NCBI GenBank assembly: GCA_019113885.1
Contig: DXGO01000040.1
Coordinates: 1-59,349, forward strand
Direction of reading: 5' to 3'
Source of the DNA: Candidatus Alistipes intestinipullorum
GTDB lineage: Bacteria > Bacteroidota > Bacteroidia > Bacteroidales > Rikenellaceae
DNA length: 59,349 nucleotides
The position numbers were made by a program, and so were the translations under genes. Each line of letters starts with the position of its first letter. The stretch's first letter is position 1. The notes under the pieces are model-generated. The model ran no database searches. It had not been told where the DNA came from and worked only from the letters and a program-made list of their open reading frames with translations. Below are positions 45,408 through 54,214 of this stretch, in pieces.

Positions 45408-47552
45408 ATGGCGAGATTCTCGAACCGCATATTGCTGACGTTCGTTCTGGCGCTGCTCTTTACCGCACCCCGTGCGTTGCAGGCGCAGAACTTCGACGCA
45501 AGCACCCTGCAACGGGCCATGCGGAACGGTCAGTCGGGTGCCCTTTACGGCTCGAACCCCTACGAACAGACCGAAGAGGAGGGCGAAGGCCAGGGCGACC
45601 CCCAGGATACGACCAAAAAGGAACGGAAAATCCGCAAACCCCTCGAATCGTACTTTTTCAGCGATTCGATCCGTTCGTTGAACAACTTCCTGTGGCACGT
45701 GGATCGCAATTACAACCGCGTTGCGATCCAGCCGCTGGACACCACGCTGACCGACTACCGGATCGACTATCCGTTTTATCGGGAGGATGTGGGCGATATC
45801 GCTCAGGGAGCGTTGGGGCAGACGTCGCTGCCTTTCAACTACTTCCGACGACCCGAGTTCTTTGACTTCAGTTTTGCGAGTCCGTACTACGCGTACACCT
45901 ACGACATGGAGAACGTCAACTTCTACAATACGAAGAAGCCGATCATCCGGATGAGTTACGAGGAGTCGGGGCAGAAGCGCTTCCGCGAAGAGAACTTCCA
46001 CATCATGCATGCCCAGAACATCTCGCCGACCACGGGGTTCAACATCGACTACAAGGCGCGCGGTACGAAGGGCCAGTACATCTGGTCGAGGACCAAGAAC
46101 CACAACCTGGCGGTGGCCGTAAACCATACGGGGAAACGCTACTCGATCCATGCGGCCTACTACAACAACTACATCGACCAGCAGGAGAACGGTGGCGTCG
46201 TGGGCAAGTGGGCCCTGGCCGACACGACCTTCGACATGCCGTCCGGAATCCCGATGCGCCTGGCCGACGCCGAGGCGAAGAACGTCTACCGCAACAACGG
46301 CTTCTTCGTCACCCAGTCGTACGGCATCCCGCTGCAGCGGATGACCGAGAGCGACTTCTCGATGGCGGGGCTCTCGTCGGTCTACGTCGGGCATTCGTTC
46401 GAGTACAGTTCGTGGAGCAAGGTCTATTCCGATCTGAACGCCCCCTACACCAACGAACGCGACCACCGCAACGAGGCAGGGGAGTTCGTGCCGGCGGAGT
46501 ACAACTACTATCAGCACTGGTACATCAATCCCATCGAGACGCGCGACTCGATCTATGAGCGGCGTATCTCCAACCGCCTGTATGTCCAGGCCCAGCCGTG
46601 GGACCGCGACGGCGTGATCGGAACGCTCGACGGCGGTATCGGTGTCGACATGCACACCTACTCGCAATTCGAAATGAAAGACTACCTGACGGGCAAGTAT
46701 ACGAAGGTCAACAAGATGAGTTACTTCTTCTACGGCTCGGTCAGCGGAAAGATAAAAAAGTATGTCGATTGGGGCGGAGAGGCGACTTTCTACCCGTCGG
46801 GATACAGAGGCGGAGACCTGAGCCTGGGTGCGCACCTGGCGTTGACGGGATACCTCCGCGGACACCCCCTGATTCTCGAAGGGCGCTTCCGGATGGAGCG
46901 CCGCTCGCCGAACTATTGGCAGGAGAATCTATTCTCGAACCATTTTATATGGGACACTCCTTTGAACAAGGAGACTGAGACTCGGTTGGAGGTAAAGTTT
47001 TCGGTTCCCGACTTCGCATTCGAGGTGGGAGCGTGGCAGGGCGTCGTCACCGACAAGATCTATTACGGGTCGGATGCGAACGTCGCCCAGTTCGACGGAA
47101 CGATCAGCCTCACGAGTGTGTATGCTCGCAAGGATTTCCGCTTAGGCGGACTTCATCTGGACAACAGGGTATTGTTGCAGTGGAGCACGGATCAGGAAGT
47201 TGTCCCCGTTCCTCTTTTGAGCGCCTACCTGTCGTATTACTACGAATTCTGGGTGGTGCGCGACGTACTGCGCCTGCAGATCGGCCTCGACGGACGCTAT
47301 AATACGCGGTATTATGCGCCCGGGTACAATCCGGCACTGTCGGTGTATTACAACCAACGGGAGCTCGAAGTGGGGAATTACCCCTACTTGGATGCTTTCG
47401 TCATGGGAAAGTGGAAGAGAATGCGGATATTTCTGAAATATCAACATGTGAACAAGGGCCTGTTCGGAAACGGAGAGTATTTCTCGGCGGCGAATTACCC
47501 GCTCAATCCGGGCATGTTCAAGATCGGTATCTCATGGGGATTCTATGATTAG
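45408..47552 (+). CDS. Putative outer-membrane porin (Porin_10-like)
   Basis: This 714-residue protein has a signal peptide (MARFSNRILLTFVLALLFTAPRALQAQ). After an acidic linker (about 50-75) the sequence is rich in aromatic, amphipathic strands (YYAYTYDMENVNFYNT; RYSIHAAYYNN) and ends KIGISWGFYD with a C-terminal aromatic, typical of beta-barrels. It fits the Bacteroidetes putative porin family. Transport specificity is unknown. A TTG at 45402 would add two residues; the ATG at 45408 is preferred. Confidence 0.82.
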   Translation: MARFSNRILLTFVLALLFTAPRALQAQNFDASTLQRAMRNGQSGALYGSNPYEQTEEEGEGQGDPQDTTKKERKIRKPLESYFFSDSIRSLNNFLWHVDRNYNRVAIQPLDTTLTDYRIDYPFYREDVGDIAQGALGQTSLPFNYFRRPEFFDFSFASPYYAYTYDMENVNFYNTKKPIIRMSYEESGQKRFREENFHIMHAQNISPTTGFNIDYKARGTKGQYIWSRTKNHNLAVAVNHTGKRYSIHAAYYNNYIDQQENGGVVGKWALADTTFDMPSGIPMRLADAEAKNVYRNNGFFVTQSYGIPLQRMTESDFSMAGLSSVYVGHSFEYSSWSKVYSDLNAPYTNERDHRNEAGEFVPAEYNYYQHWYINPIETRDSIYERRISNRLYVQAQPWDRDGVIGTLDGGIGVDMHTYSQFEMKDYLTGKYTKVNKMSYFFYGSVSGKIKKYVDWGGEATFYPSGYRGGDLSLGAHLALTGYLRGHPLILEGRFRMERRSPNYWQENLFSNHFIWDTPLNKETETRLEVKFSVPDFAFEVGAWQGVVTDKIYYGSDANVAQFDGTISLTSVYARKDFRLGGLHLDNRVLLQWSTDQEVVPVPLLSAYLSYYYEFWVVRDVLRLQIGLDGRYNTRYYAPGYNPALSVYYNQRELEVGNYPYLDAFVMGKWKRMRIFLKYQHVNKGLFGNGEYFSAANYPLNPGMFKIGISWGFYD

Positions 47553-47596
47553 CGTGCTGTTCTGCGCGGTGTGAGCTGCCCGCAAAGCAAGCTTTT

Positions 47597-48292
47597 ATGT
47601 TAAAAAAGACTGTTTTAACGTTTGCGTTCTTAACCATTCTGACGACATTTTACGGTTTTAACGCCCAGTTCGGCACCCCCGCGACGGACCCAGTGCTGAA
47701 CGAAGAGGCCGGGATGAACAACCTTTTGCTGCCTGCAGAGGGCGGATATGTCATTTCGGCCTACGACAACCTGATCCGCCGAATCAGCGAACAGGAAGGG
47801 CATGACTGGCGTCTGATGAGCGCCATCGCCTACCACGAATCGCGCTTCACGCCCGATATAACGTCGCGCAGCGGAGCCCGTGGGTTGATGCAGATCATGC
47901 CTTCGGTGGCGCGTCAGTTCGATGTCCCGGCCGACCGGATCGCCGATCCGGAGACCAACGTCTGGTTGGCCAACAAACTGATGTCGGAGATCATGTCGTC
48001 GCTCCGCCTTCCGGCGTCGACGCCCGAGAAGGACCGGATGAGCATTGTGCTGGCTTCGTACAACGGTGGCATCGGCCACGTGAGCGATGCCCGGCGCCTG
48101 GCCCGTCTGAACGGAGAGAATCCCAATTCGTGGGAGGTTGTGGCCCGCTATCTGGAGTTGAAGGCTCAGCCGGAGTATTACGAGAACGAGGTGGTCAAGT
48201 GCGGCCGCTTCACCGGCAGCCGGCAGACGCTGGCCTACGTGGACGATGTAATGGGACGCTACGACAAGTACTGCCGTATTGCCGGGAGGTAA
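47597..48292 (+). CDS. Lytic murein transglycosylase (SLT domain)
   Basis: This 231-residue protein has an N-terminal hydrophobic segment (VLTFAFLTILTTFYGF) serving as signal or anchor, then a single SLT lysozyme-like domain. Glu81 in AYHESRF is the catalytic acid, with RSGARGLMQIMPSVA and LASYNGGIGHV the next two motifs. It resembles the C-terminal domain of MltF without the solute-binding half. It cleaves peptidoglycan glycans to anhydro ends. The gene is 44 bases downstream of the porin. Confidence 0.9.
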   Translation: MLKKTVLTFAFLTILTTFYGFNAQFGTPATDPVLNEEAGMNNLLLPAEGGYVISAYDNLIRRISEQEGHDWRLMSAIAYHESRFTPDITSRSGARGLMQIMPSVARQFDVPADRIADPETNVWLANKLMSEIMSSLRLPASTPEKDRMSIVLASYNGGIGHVSDARRLARLNGENPNSWEVVARYLELKAQPEYYENEVVKCGRFTGSRQTLAYVDDVMGRYDKYCRIAGR

Positions 48293-48312
48293 CGCGCAGG
48301 CAGAATAAGAAA

Positions 48313-48350
48313 AGCAGAAATCGATATTTTCGGTTTCTGCTTTTTTTTTT
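48313..48350. terminator. Intrinsic terminator, usable from both sides
   Basis: AGCAGAAATCG pairs with CGGTTTCTGCT around a short AT-rich loop and runs into ten T residues on the plus strand. The minus strand continues with a T-rich stretch (TTTTCTTATT), so it may also end the lipoprotein operon, although it lies about 250 bases beyond that stop. Confidence 0.85.
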
Positions 48351-48483
48351 GCGCCCGAAGTTGTCCCTTTCGGCGCGTATCTGCCGTCCCGAGAGCCGGT
48401 ACCCATGCTTTTCTCCCGTCTCTGACCTGAACGCTTCCGGCATGGATCTCCGATCGGCTCCCGGGGCGGCGTCTCCTGTTTCA

Positions 48484-48598
48484 CGATCTTCTGCTCTCTC
48501 AGTTCTCGGCTTTCTTGCTTTCGTCTGTCCTTGTTTTCCCCTCTTCCTCCTTCTCACCTTTCCTCGCCTGCTCTTTCTCACTCTGCGGCCTCCAGCCG
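48484..48598. other. Polypyrimidine tract downstream of the surface operon
   Basis: About 115 bases are almost all C and T on the plus strand, hence purine-rich in the minus-strand transcript. Together with 48351-48483 this is a stretch with no recognisable gene. On the plus strand a C/U-rich, G-poor, unstructured RNA would suit a Rho loading site that stops readthrough into the antisense of the lipoprotein operon; this is inference. Confidence 0.4.
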
Positions 48599-50227
48599 TC
48601 AATAGCCCCAGCGGAAGTCGTCGACGTAGAGGACGTTCTTCGAGCACCCGTCCATGAAGTCGCCGTATTTGCTCGTCGCGCAACTGATGACGATCGTGTA
48701 GCTGCCCTGCGGCGCGCCGCAGGCGGTGTCGTAGTAGAGCATGGGAATCTCGGCGTCGACCATCGAGCTCCCGGAGGTCGTCTGCGAGATGTCGAGGACG
48801 CCGTAGGCGATGATCTTGCCCGCTCCCTCGAGTGAAGTCTGTGTGGCGGGGTCCCACGTGCCTGTGGGGGCGCTCGTTCCCGACGCCACGTTCTGTCGGG
48901 CGCTCCAGTCGACGATCACGGCGTAGATTGTGCTTATATCCTGCTCTCCTATTGCGAGGGAGCCGAATCTGTTGATGTTCACCGTTCCGACTGTTGCGTG
49001 ATATTTGAACCGCAAGGTCTTGGGACGGGCCGTGTAGGCGAAGGGCTGTCCGAAGCCTACGGTACCGGTTGTCCCGCTCATTTTGAAGGTCCCGGTGAAG
49101 AGGTTCCCGGCGGCCAGGATGCCGAGCGTCTCACTGGCCGTGAGTTTGGCGCACTGGCTGCCTTGCATGCCGTCGATGGTCGCAGGGGTGCAGAGCCCCC
49201 TCTTCAGCGAGTTGTTGCCGCTGCCCCACATCGTTGATGCTGTGTTCTCGGTTGAGAAGCAACTTAGGCTGCCCTCCATATCGCCGCCGGGAATCGTGTC
49301 CCCTGCGTCGGCCGTGTATTCGAGCAGTTGTGTCTGCTCGCCGCCGATCAGCAATTGTATTTCATAGGTGCAACCGGCGAAGATGCCTTTTGCCGGATCG
49401 GGCGTGTAGACGGTCAACTTGTGAGGATTGGTCGAAGCCCTCCATTCGGGAGCGATCTTTGCCGACAATACGCCCGCCTCGTAGGTGGGGTCGGAGGCGT
49501 CGATCCAGGTGTCCGAACCTTTGACGCGATATTGCAGCTGTGCTCCCGAAGCATACTCCTCCTCGGAAACAATGGCCGTGAGTGTGGCGGTGTTGTGCCA
49601 CAGGTCGGCCGCTCCGAGTGCGATTTTCGTCTCGGTCTGTTCAACGTAAAGCCACCACTGCTCGGTCCGTCCGAAGCAGGAGACCTGAATGATCCGGGGC
49701 GAGCGGAAATCGACGTCGGCGAGTTCCTCCAGGGTGGGTGAGTAGGTCGTGATGTCGGCGGGCCCGAGTTTCAGGGCCGTGACCTCCACGTGTTCCAGGT
49801 CGATGTCCTGCCCCACGTAGACTTTTGCGATGCAGTTTTGCGCGTCGATCTCCTCGGCGCCGATCTGGCCCGCAACGCGGAACTGCCGGACGATCTCCTG
49901 CCGTGCCTGGATCGTCCACACGTAGTCCTGGTAGAGCGACAGCGTGACGTAGAGCGGCGAACGCAGGTCGTAGGTTGCGGGAACGTCGCAGGATATTGTG
50001 GCACCTTCGGTAACGGAGATGCGGTCGATCCGCACGTTGCGGATGTCGGTCGTTTCGTCGAGGTTCAGGGTGACGAGGCGTTGCGACGCATCGAGGTTCG
50101 TCGTGAACCCTTCGCCCTCGACGGCCGTGATCTGCAACTCCACAACGGGGTAGGGGATGTCGTTGTGGATGCAGGCCGTGAGGCCGAGCAGCAGTCCTGC
50201 GGTCAATAGCCGGAAGAGTCTTGTCAT
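48599..50227 (-). CDS. PCMD-domain lipoprotein
   Basis: This 542-residue protein has a lipoprotein signal peptide (MTRLFRLLTAGLLLGLTACIHND). The N-terminal half contains one or two beta-sandwich repeats (IPYPVVELQITAVEG; VRIDRISVTEGA). From about residue 310 it is a PCMD (putative carbohydrate metabolism) domain: GGDMEGSLSCF, GSQCAKLTA, FKYHATVGTV, GTWDPATQTSLEGAGKI, KYGDFMDGCSKNVLYVDDF. The same C-terminal module ends the lipoprotein at 52048-54198, with most residues shared. Related domains have a carbohydrate-binding-like sandwich; glycan binding is inferred only. It is the last gene of the operon. Confidence 0.8.
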   Translation of the reverse strand: MTRLFRLLTAGLLLGLTACIHNDIPYPVVELQITAVEGEGFTTNLDASQRLVTLNLDETTDIRNVRIDRISVTEGATISCDVPATYDLRSPLYVTLSLYQDYVWTIQARQEIVRQFRVAGQIGAEEIDAQNCIAKVYVGQDIDLEHVEVTALKLGPADITTYSPTLEELADVDFRSPRIIQVSCFGRTEQWWLYVEQTETKIALGAADLWHNTATLTAIVSEEEYASGAQLQYRVKGSDTWIDASDPTYEAGVLSAKIAPEWRASTNPHKLTVYTPDPAKGIFAGCTYEIQLLIGGEQTQLLEYTADAGDTIPGGDMEGSLSCFSTENTASTMWGSGNNSLKRGLCTPATIDGMQGSQCAKLTASETLGILAAGNLFTGTFKMSGTTGTVGFGQPFAYTARPKTLRFKYHATVGTVNINRFGSLAIGEQDISTIYAVIVDWSARQNVASGTSAPTGTWDPATQTSLEGAGKIIAYGVLDISQTTSGSSMVDAEIPMLYYDTACGAPQGSYTIVISCATSKYGDFMDGCSKNVLYVDDFRWGY

Positions 50228-50235
50228 ACGATGCG

Positions 50236-51138
50236 TTATTTTTTCTTGTGGTCCCACAGGTGTACGTTCATGCCGAAGTTGATTGCCAGCAGGTTGAGCC
50301 GGAATCGCATCTTCGAGGTCTCGCGCGAGCCGATTTTCTCGCCCGCCTCGTTTTTCTGCGTGACCGTGTTGTACTGGATGCCTCCCAGTCCGAACGAGAT
50401 CGTTGCGCAGACGTTCGGAAAGATATAGACGGCGGCACCGGGATTGAATGCGAGTTTGAGCTGCATGTTGTCGCTGTAGGTGCGGTTGTCGGCCTCGTCG
50501 AAAATGAAGTCGGCTGTGCCCCGGGTCACCATGAACTCAAATTCGGCGAACAGCCCGATGCGTCCTGCCGGGTCGAGTCCGGCATAGGAGCGGTGGAAGA
50601 GTCCGAACGAGTAGCTGTTGCTGTTCAGATCGAAGTAGGGGATTGCACCGGAGATATTGTTGCTGGCCCCCAGGTCGTATTCCGCATTCTGAAGTTTTCC
50701 GCTCATGTGCTCGTATCCGAAGCGCACGCCGATGCAGCGGTTGTCGCGGTAGAAGTACCCGAGGTAGGGCTTCACACTGGCTACGGCGCCTTCGGCCGTG
50801 ATGCTCGATACGAGCGTCCAGACGTCGGCCTCATCGGTCGAGAGGGTCCCGTACGAAGCTGTTGTTCCGAGCATGATCTCGCCGCGGTAGGCATATTTGA
50901 TTTTGTTGATGTCGCGGTCCATGCGGCGGCGGGTCGGGAGGAAGCGTTTTTTCTCCGTTCCCGGGTTCTGCTTCGTCTCCGTCTCCGTCTCCCGAACCGG
51001 GACCTCGGCGTATCCGGAGCCATTTCCCGACGCCATGCTGTCGCGCCCGTATACCTCGTCGGGGCCTTCGGTTCCGAGGGCCGAGGCGGTCAGAATACTG
51101 AAGACCGCTGCTGTGAGGAGTGTGAGAAGTCGTTTCAT
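50236..51138 (-). CDS. Putative outer-membrane beta-barrel protein, paralogue 1
   Basis: This 300-residue protein has a signal peptide (MKRLLTLLTAAVFSILTASA). A basic, glutamate-rich low-complexity linker follows (about 40-75), then an all-beta region with alternating pattern (GEIMLGTTASYGTLS; ISFGLGGIQYNTV). It ends FGMNVHLWDHKKK. It resembles the neighbouring protein at 51152-51994 along its length, weakly, so the two are tandem paralogues. No functional family was recognised. It lies 8 bases before the PCMD lipoprotein start. Confidence 0.7.
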   Translation of the reverse strand: MKRLLTLLTAAVFSILTASALGTEGPDEVYGRDSMASGNGSGYAEVPVRETETETKQNPGTEKKRFLPTRRRMDRDINKIKYAYRGEIMLGTTASYGTLSTDEADVWTLVSSITAEGAVASVKPYLGYFYRDNRCIGVRFGYEHMSGKLQNAEYDLGASNNISGAIPYFDLNSNSYSFGLFHRSYAGLDPAGRIGLFAEFEFMVTRGTADFIFDEADNRTYSDNMQLKLAFNPGAAVYIFPNVCATISFGLGGIQYNTVTQKNEAGEKIGSRETSKMRFRLNLLAINFGMNVHLWDHKKK

Positions 51139-51151
51139 GGGTGTTCGGTTT

Positions 51152-51994
51152 TCAGAGATAGAAAGACATGCCGAGGCCTATCGAGAAGATATTTACCTTG
51201 AAGTTCATCATGCTGGTTTTCAGGTCTCCTTCGCGAACCTGGTTGTGCACCTGTTTGATGTGGCTGTAGTTGATACCCATGACGCCGACATTCACCTCCA
51301 CGGCCATGTTGTTGGTGGCGAAGGCGACGATTCCCGGCGAGACACCGATTCCGAGTTCGACCCCTGTCTGATATGTGCCCTTTACGGGCGAATCGTTGGC
51401 GAACTTGCTTTGCGAGGCCCCTGCCGAGAGCGACATTTCGTTGAACAGCGCGAATCGCTTGTTGCGCCCCAGCGGAATGTACTGCCGCCAGATCAGGGCG
51501 GTGGTATAGTTGTGGCGGAGCGTGTAGAAATCCTTGGCCGAGAGCTCGACGCCCGATTCGTCGTCGCCGAACTTCAGCCGGGCCTTGTCGAGCTTGAGCA
51601 GCGAGCGCGAATAGGTGAAACGCGCCCCGACGGCCATGTTGTCATGCAGGGCGTAGGCGACCATGGTGCTGACCTGGAAGGTATAGCCCCGTGAATTGAT
51701 GTCGTCGACGATCAGGAACCGGTAGTTGTCGTTGGAATGCGTCGAGTAGGAGGCCGTTCCTCCGAAAACCCACTGTCCCTTCGGCACGAAAAGCGTATGG
51801 CGGTCGGTCAGTCCGCGGCGTGCGCGGCGCTGGTTGATCGTCAGCGGTTGTCGGGCGGTGCTGTCTGATCGGTAGCCGGACGTTTCGGCGCTCTGAAGCG
51901 TATCCGGCTTGACGGCTCTCTCCTGTGCGTACGACCACACCCCCGGGCAGAGGCCCAGCAGCGTGGTCGTGATGCAGATGATGGTGTGCCGCAT
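51152..51994 (-). CDS. Putative outer-membrane beta-barrel protein, paralogue 2
   Basis: This 280-residue protein begins MRHTIICITTTLLGLCPGVWSYAQ, a signal peptide ending in AQ. A basic patch (INQRRARRGLTDRH) precedes strands such as GQWVFGGTASYSTHSND and NMAVGARFTYSR. It ends FSIGLGMSFYL, a typical C-terminal barrel strand. The shared GTASYST/GTTASYGT block and the common strand order link it to the next gene. An upstream in-frame start at 52051 would put 19 polar residues ahead of the signal peptide and is less likely. Confidence 0.7.
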   Translation of the reverse strand: MRHTIICITTTLLGLCPGVWSYAQERAVKPDTLQSAETSGYRSDSTARQPLTINQRRARRGLTDRHTLFVPKGQWVFGGTASYSTHSNDNYRFLIVDDINSRGYTFQVSTMVAYALHDNMAVGARFTYSRSLLKLDKARLKFGDDESGVELSAKDFYTLRHNYTTALIWRQYIPLGRNKRFALFNEMSLSAGASQSKFANDSPVKGTYQTGVELGIGVSPGIVAFATNNMAVEVNVGVMGINYSHIKQVHNQVREGDLKTSMMNFKVNIFSIGLGMSFYL

Positions 51995-52047
51995 GTTTCG
52001 GTCGTAAGCGTTATGATCGTTTGTTGTGTCTCGGTAGCTGTCCCGGG

Positions 52048-54198
52048 TCAATACCCCCAGGCGAAGTCGTCGATGTAGAGGACGTTGGTCGAGCAGCCGT
52101 CCATGAAGTCACCGTATTTGCTCGTCGAGCAGGCGATCACAAGGGTGTAGTTGCCCGTGGGGGCCGCCGAGGCGGTGTCGTAGTAGCGCAGCGGAATTTC
52201 GCCATCGACCAGGGCGCTGCCCTCCGTCGACTTCGAAATGTCGAGTCTGCCGTAGGCGATGATGGCCCCCGAGCCGTCGAGCGTGGTCTGGGCCGCAGGG
52301 TCCCACGTGCCGGTAGGCTCGCTCATTCCCGAAGTGACGATATGGCGGTCCGACCAGTCGACGATGGCGACGTAGACCGTGCTGATATCCTGATCGTCCT
52401 TCTGAATCGGGCCGTATTTGTTGATGTCTACGGCCCCTACCGTTGCGTGGTATTTGAACTTCAGCGACTTGGGACGTGCCGTGTAGTCGTATTTCTGTCC
52501 GAAGCTTACCGTGCCGGTCGTGTATTTCAGGCTGAAAGTCCCGGTGAAGAGATTTCCGGCGGCCAGGATGCCCAGCGTCTGGCCGGCTGAAAGCTTGGCG
52601 CACTGGCTGCCTCCCATGCCGGTGAATGACCCGGCCTGGCAGAGCGGGTTGTCGCTCATCCCGTTGTTGCCGCTGCCCCACATTAGGGTATTGGAGTTGG
52701 AGTTTCCGAAGCAGCTCAGGCTGCCCTCCATGTCGCCGTTGGGGATGATCTGCCCGTTTTGGGCGGTGAATGTCCCTGCGAAGTCCAGCGTCCCGATCTT
52801 CACCCCGTAGTTGTACGGGTTGCCTGCGAACACGCCTGTGCCTGCTACCGGGAGGTAATAGGAGGGATAGGAGGATTCCTCCGTATTCTCGGTCAATGTC
52901 CATTCGGGCTCGAAGGTCGCCGAGTAGATGCCGTCACTGCCCTTTTCGCCCGGCTTGGTCCGCTCTCCGAAGGTGAAGGTAACTTCCGGGGTTTCCGGGT
53001 CGAGGATCAGCGCCTTGAGCGTCACGCGGTTGGACCACAGGTCGTAGTCCGCCGTTTGGACCGGAAGCAGCCCCTGTACGCGGAATGGCGTGGTGTAGGA
53101 GAGCTCTCCGTTCGAGGTGTCGCGCACGCGGATGCGCAGCTCCTGTTCACCGCCGCCGAGCGAAGTGAAGAACTCGTCGCTCAGCATTACCTTCATGTTG
53201 CGTTCGTTGCTCTTCTCGAGTGTGATGCCGGGATAGCTCGATTCGATCAGCCCATAGGTGTTGTCCCCCGCGTAGAGTACGACGTCCTTGATCGGGGTGA
53301 GGTTCGAGATCAGGTAGGTGACGGCCGACGATTTGCCGGGGATGTACTCCTGTTGTTCGTTGAGGTCGAAGCCGTCCCCCGTGATCGAGATGTCGGTCCA
53401 GATGATGTCGTCGGTGACATCCTCGGTGGAGTCGTCGACCTGGACGGTGAAGCATTCGATATACCCCGGGGCATCCTCCGAGAAACGGAAGGTCAGCGAG
53501 CAGTTGGCTCCTGCCGAGACCCCTGCGAGGGAGCCTTCCCGGGTGATCGCACCGTTGTCGCCGACCGAGGGGTCGTTGTGCGTGCCTTCGAACCGGTAGA
53601 CCAGCGTCGTGACTCCTTCGGGCAGGATGAAATAGCCTTCGCCGGCCTCGGTGAAGGTCAGCTCGTCGAGCGATCCTTTTCCGAGTTCGGAAGCCTGTTC
53701 GGCTGCGGCGGCTGCAATGAGGACCTTGGCCGTGGAGCCGAACTTCTCGGCAATCGAGGCGTCGAAGGCGACCTTTGCAGCGACGTTCTGCCGGGTACAT
53801 TTCACCTCGACGCCCTCGGTTTGCCCGGCCGTGACGGTGAACTCCTGGCGTCCGTGGTAGAATTTCTTCTCGAACGATGCGGGAACCTGTTCGCCGACCT
53901 CCGCGTCGACGCTGTAGTTGCCGGCCAGGAGCTCGAGACGCTCGGGTTGCGAGGCGGCCGTATAGCGGCGGATCAGTTCGTCCGAGGCGTTGTATATCCG
54001 GATGGTCTGGTATTCGAGCGGGTCATAGGTCGAAGTGCCCTCTTCCGGTGACTCACCCGTGGCCCGTGTCGCCGAGATGTGCAGGGCGACCGTTCCGGTT
54101 CCGGTGCCGCCCTCGACGGCGCTCTTCGAACAGCCGGCGATGCCGCTTGCGGCGAAGAGCAGGAGAACGAGCGTATGGGGAATTATCTGTCGTTTCAT
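52048..54198 (-). CDS. DUF4493-PCMD fusion lipoprotein
   Basis: This 716-residue protein has a lipoprotein signal (MKRQIIPHTLVLLLFAASGIAGCSK). Residues about 35-260 are DUF4493-like (TVALHISATRATG; LELLAGNYSVDAEVGEQVP). A middle sandwich region (about 270-470) follows, and a PCMD domain from about 480 to the end (NGDMEGSLSCF; FKYHATVGAVDINKYG; DGCSTNVLYIDDFAWGY). It thus joins the domain of the two upstream lipoproteins to that of the downstream one. A GTG at 54222 overlapping the upstream stop is possible, but ATG 54198 begins the signal peptide. Confidence 0.78.
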   Translation of the reverse strand: MKRQIIPHTLVLLLFAASGIAGCSKSAVEGGTGTGTVALHISATRATGESPEEGTSTYDPLEYQTIRIYNASDELIRRYTAASQPERLELLAGNYSVDAEVGEQVPASFEKKFYHGRQEFTVTAGQTEGVEVKCTRQNVAAKVAFDASIAEKFGSTAKVLIAAAAAEQASELGKGSLDELTFTEAGEGYFILPEGVTTLVYRFEGTHNDPSVGDNGAITREGSLAGVSAGANCSLTFRFSEDAPGYIECFTVQVDDSTEDVTDDIIWTDISITGDGFDLNEQQEYIPGKSSAVTYLISNLTPIKDVVLYAGDNTYGLIESSYPGITLEKSNERNMKVMLSDEFFTSLGGGEQELRIRVRDTSNGELSYTTPFRVQGLLPVQTADYDLWSNRVTLKALILDPETPEVTFTFGERTKPGEKGSDGIYSATFEPEWTLTENTEESSYPSYYLPVAGTGVFAGNPYNYGVKIGTLDFAGTFTAQNGQIIPNGDMEGSLSCFGNSNSNTLMWGSGNNGMSDNPLCQAGSFTGMGGSQCAKLSAGQTLGILAAGNLFTGTFSLKYTTGTVSFGQKYDYTARPKSLKFKYHATVGAVDINKYGPIQKDDQDISTVYVAIVDWSDRHIVTSGMSEPTGTWDPAAQTTLDGSGAIIAYGRLDISKSTEGSALVDGEIPLRYYDTASAAPTGNYTLVIACSTSKYGDFMDGCSTNVLYIDDFAWGY

Positions 54199-54214
54199 AA
54201 TTTCGTGGCGTTGT

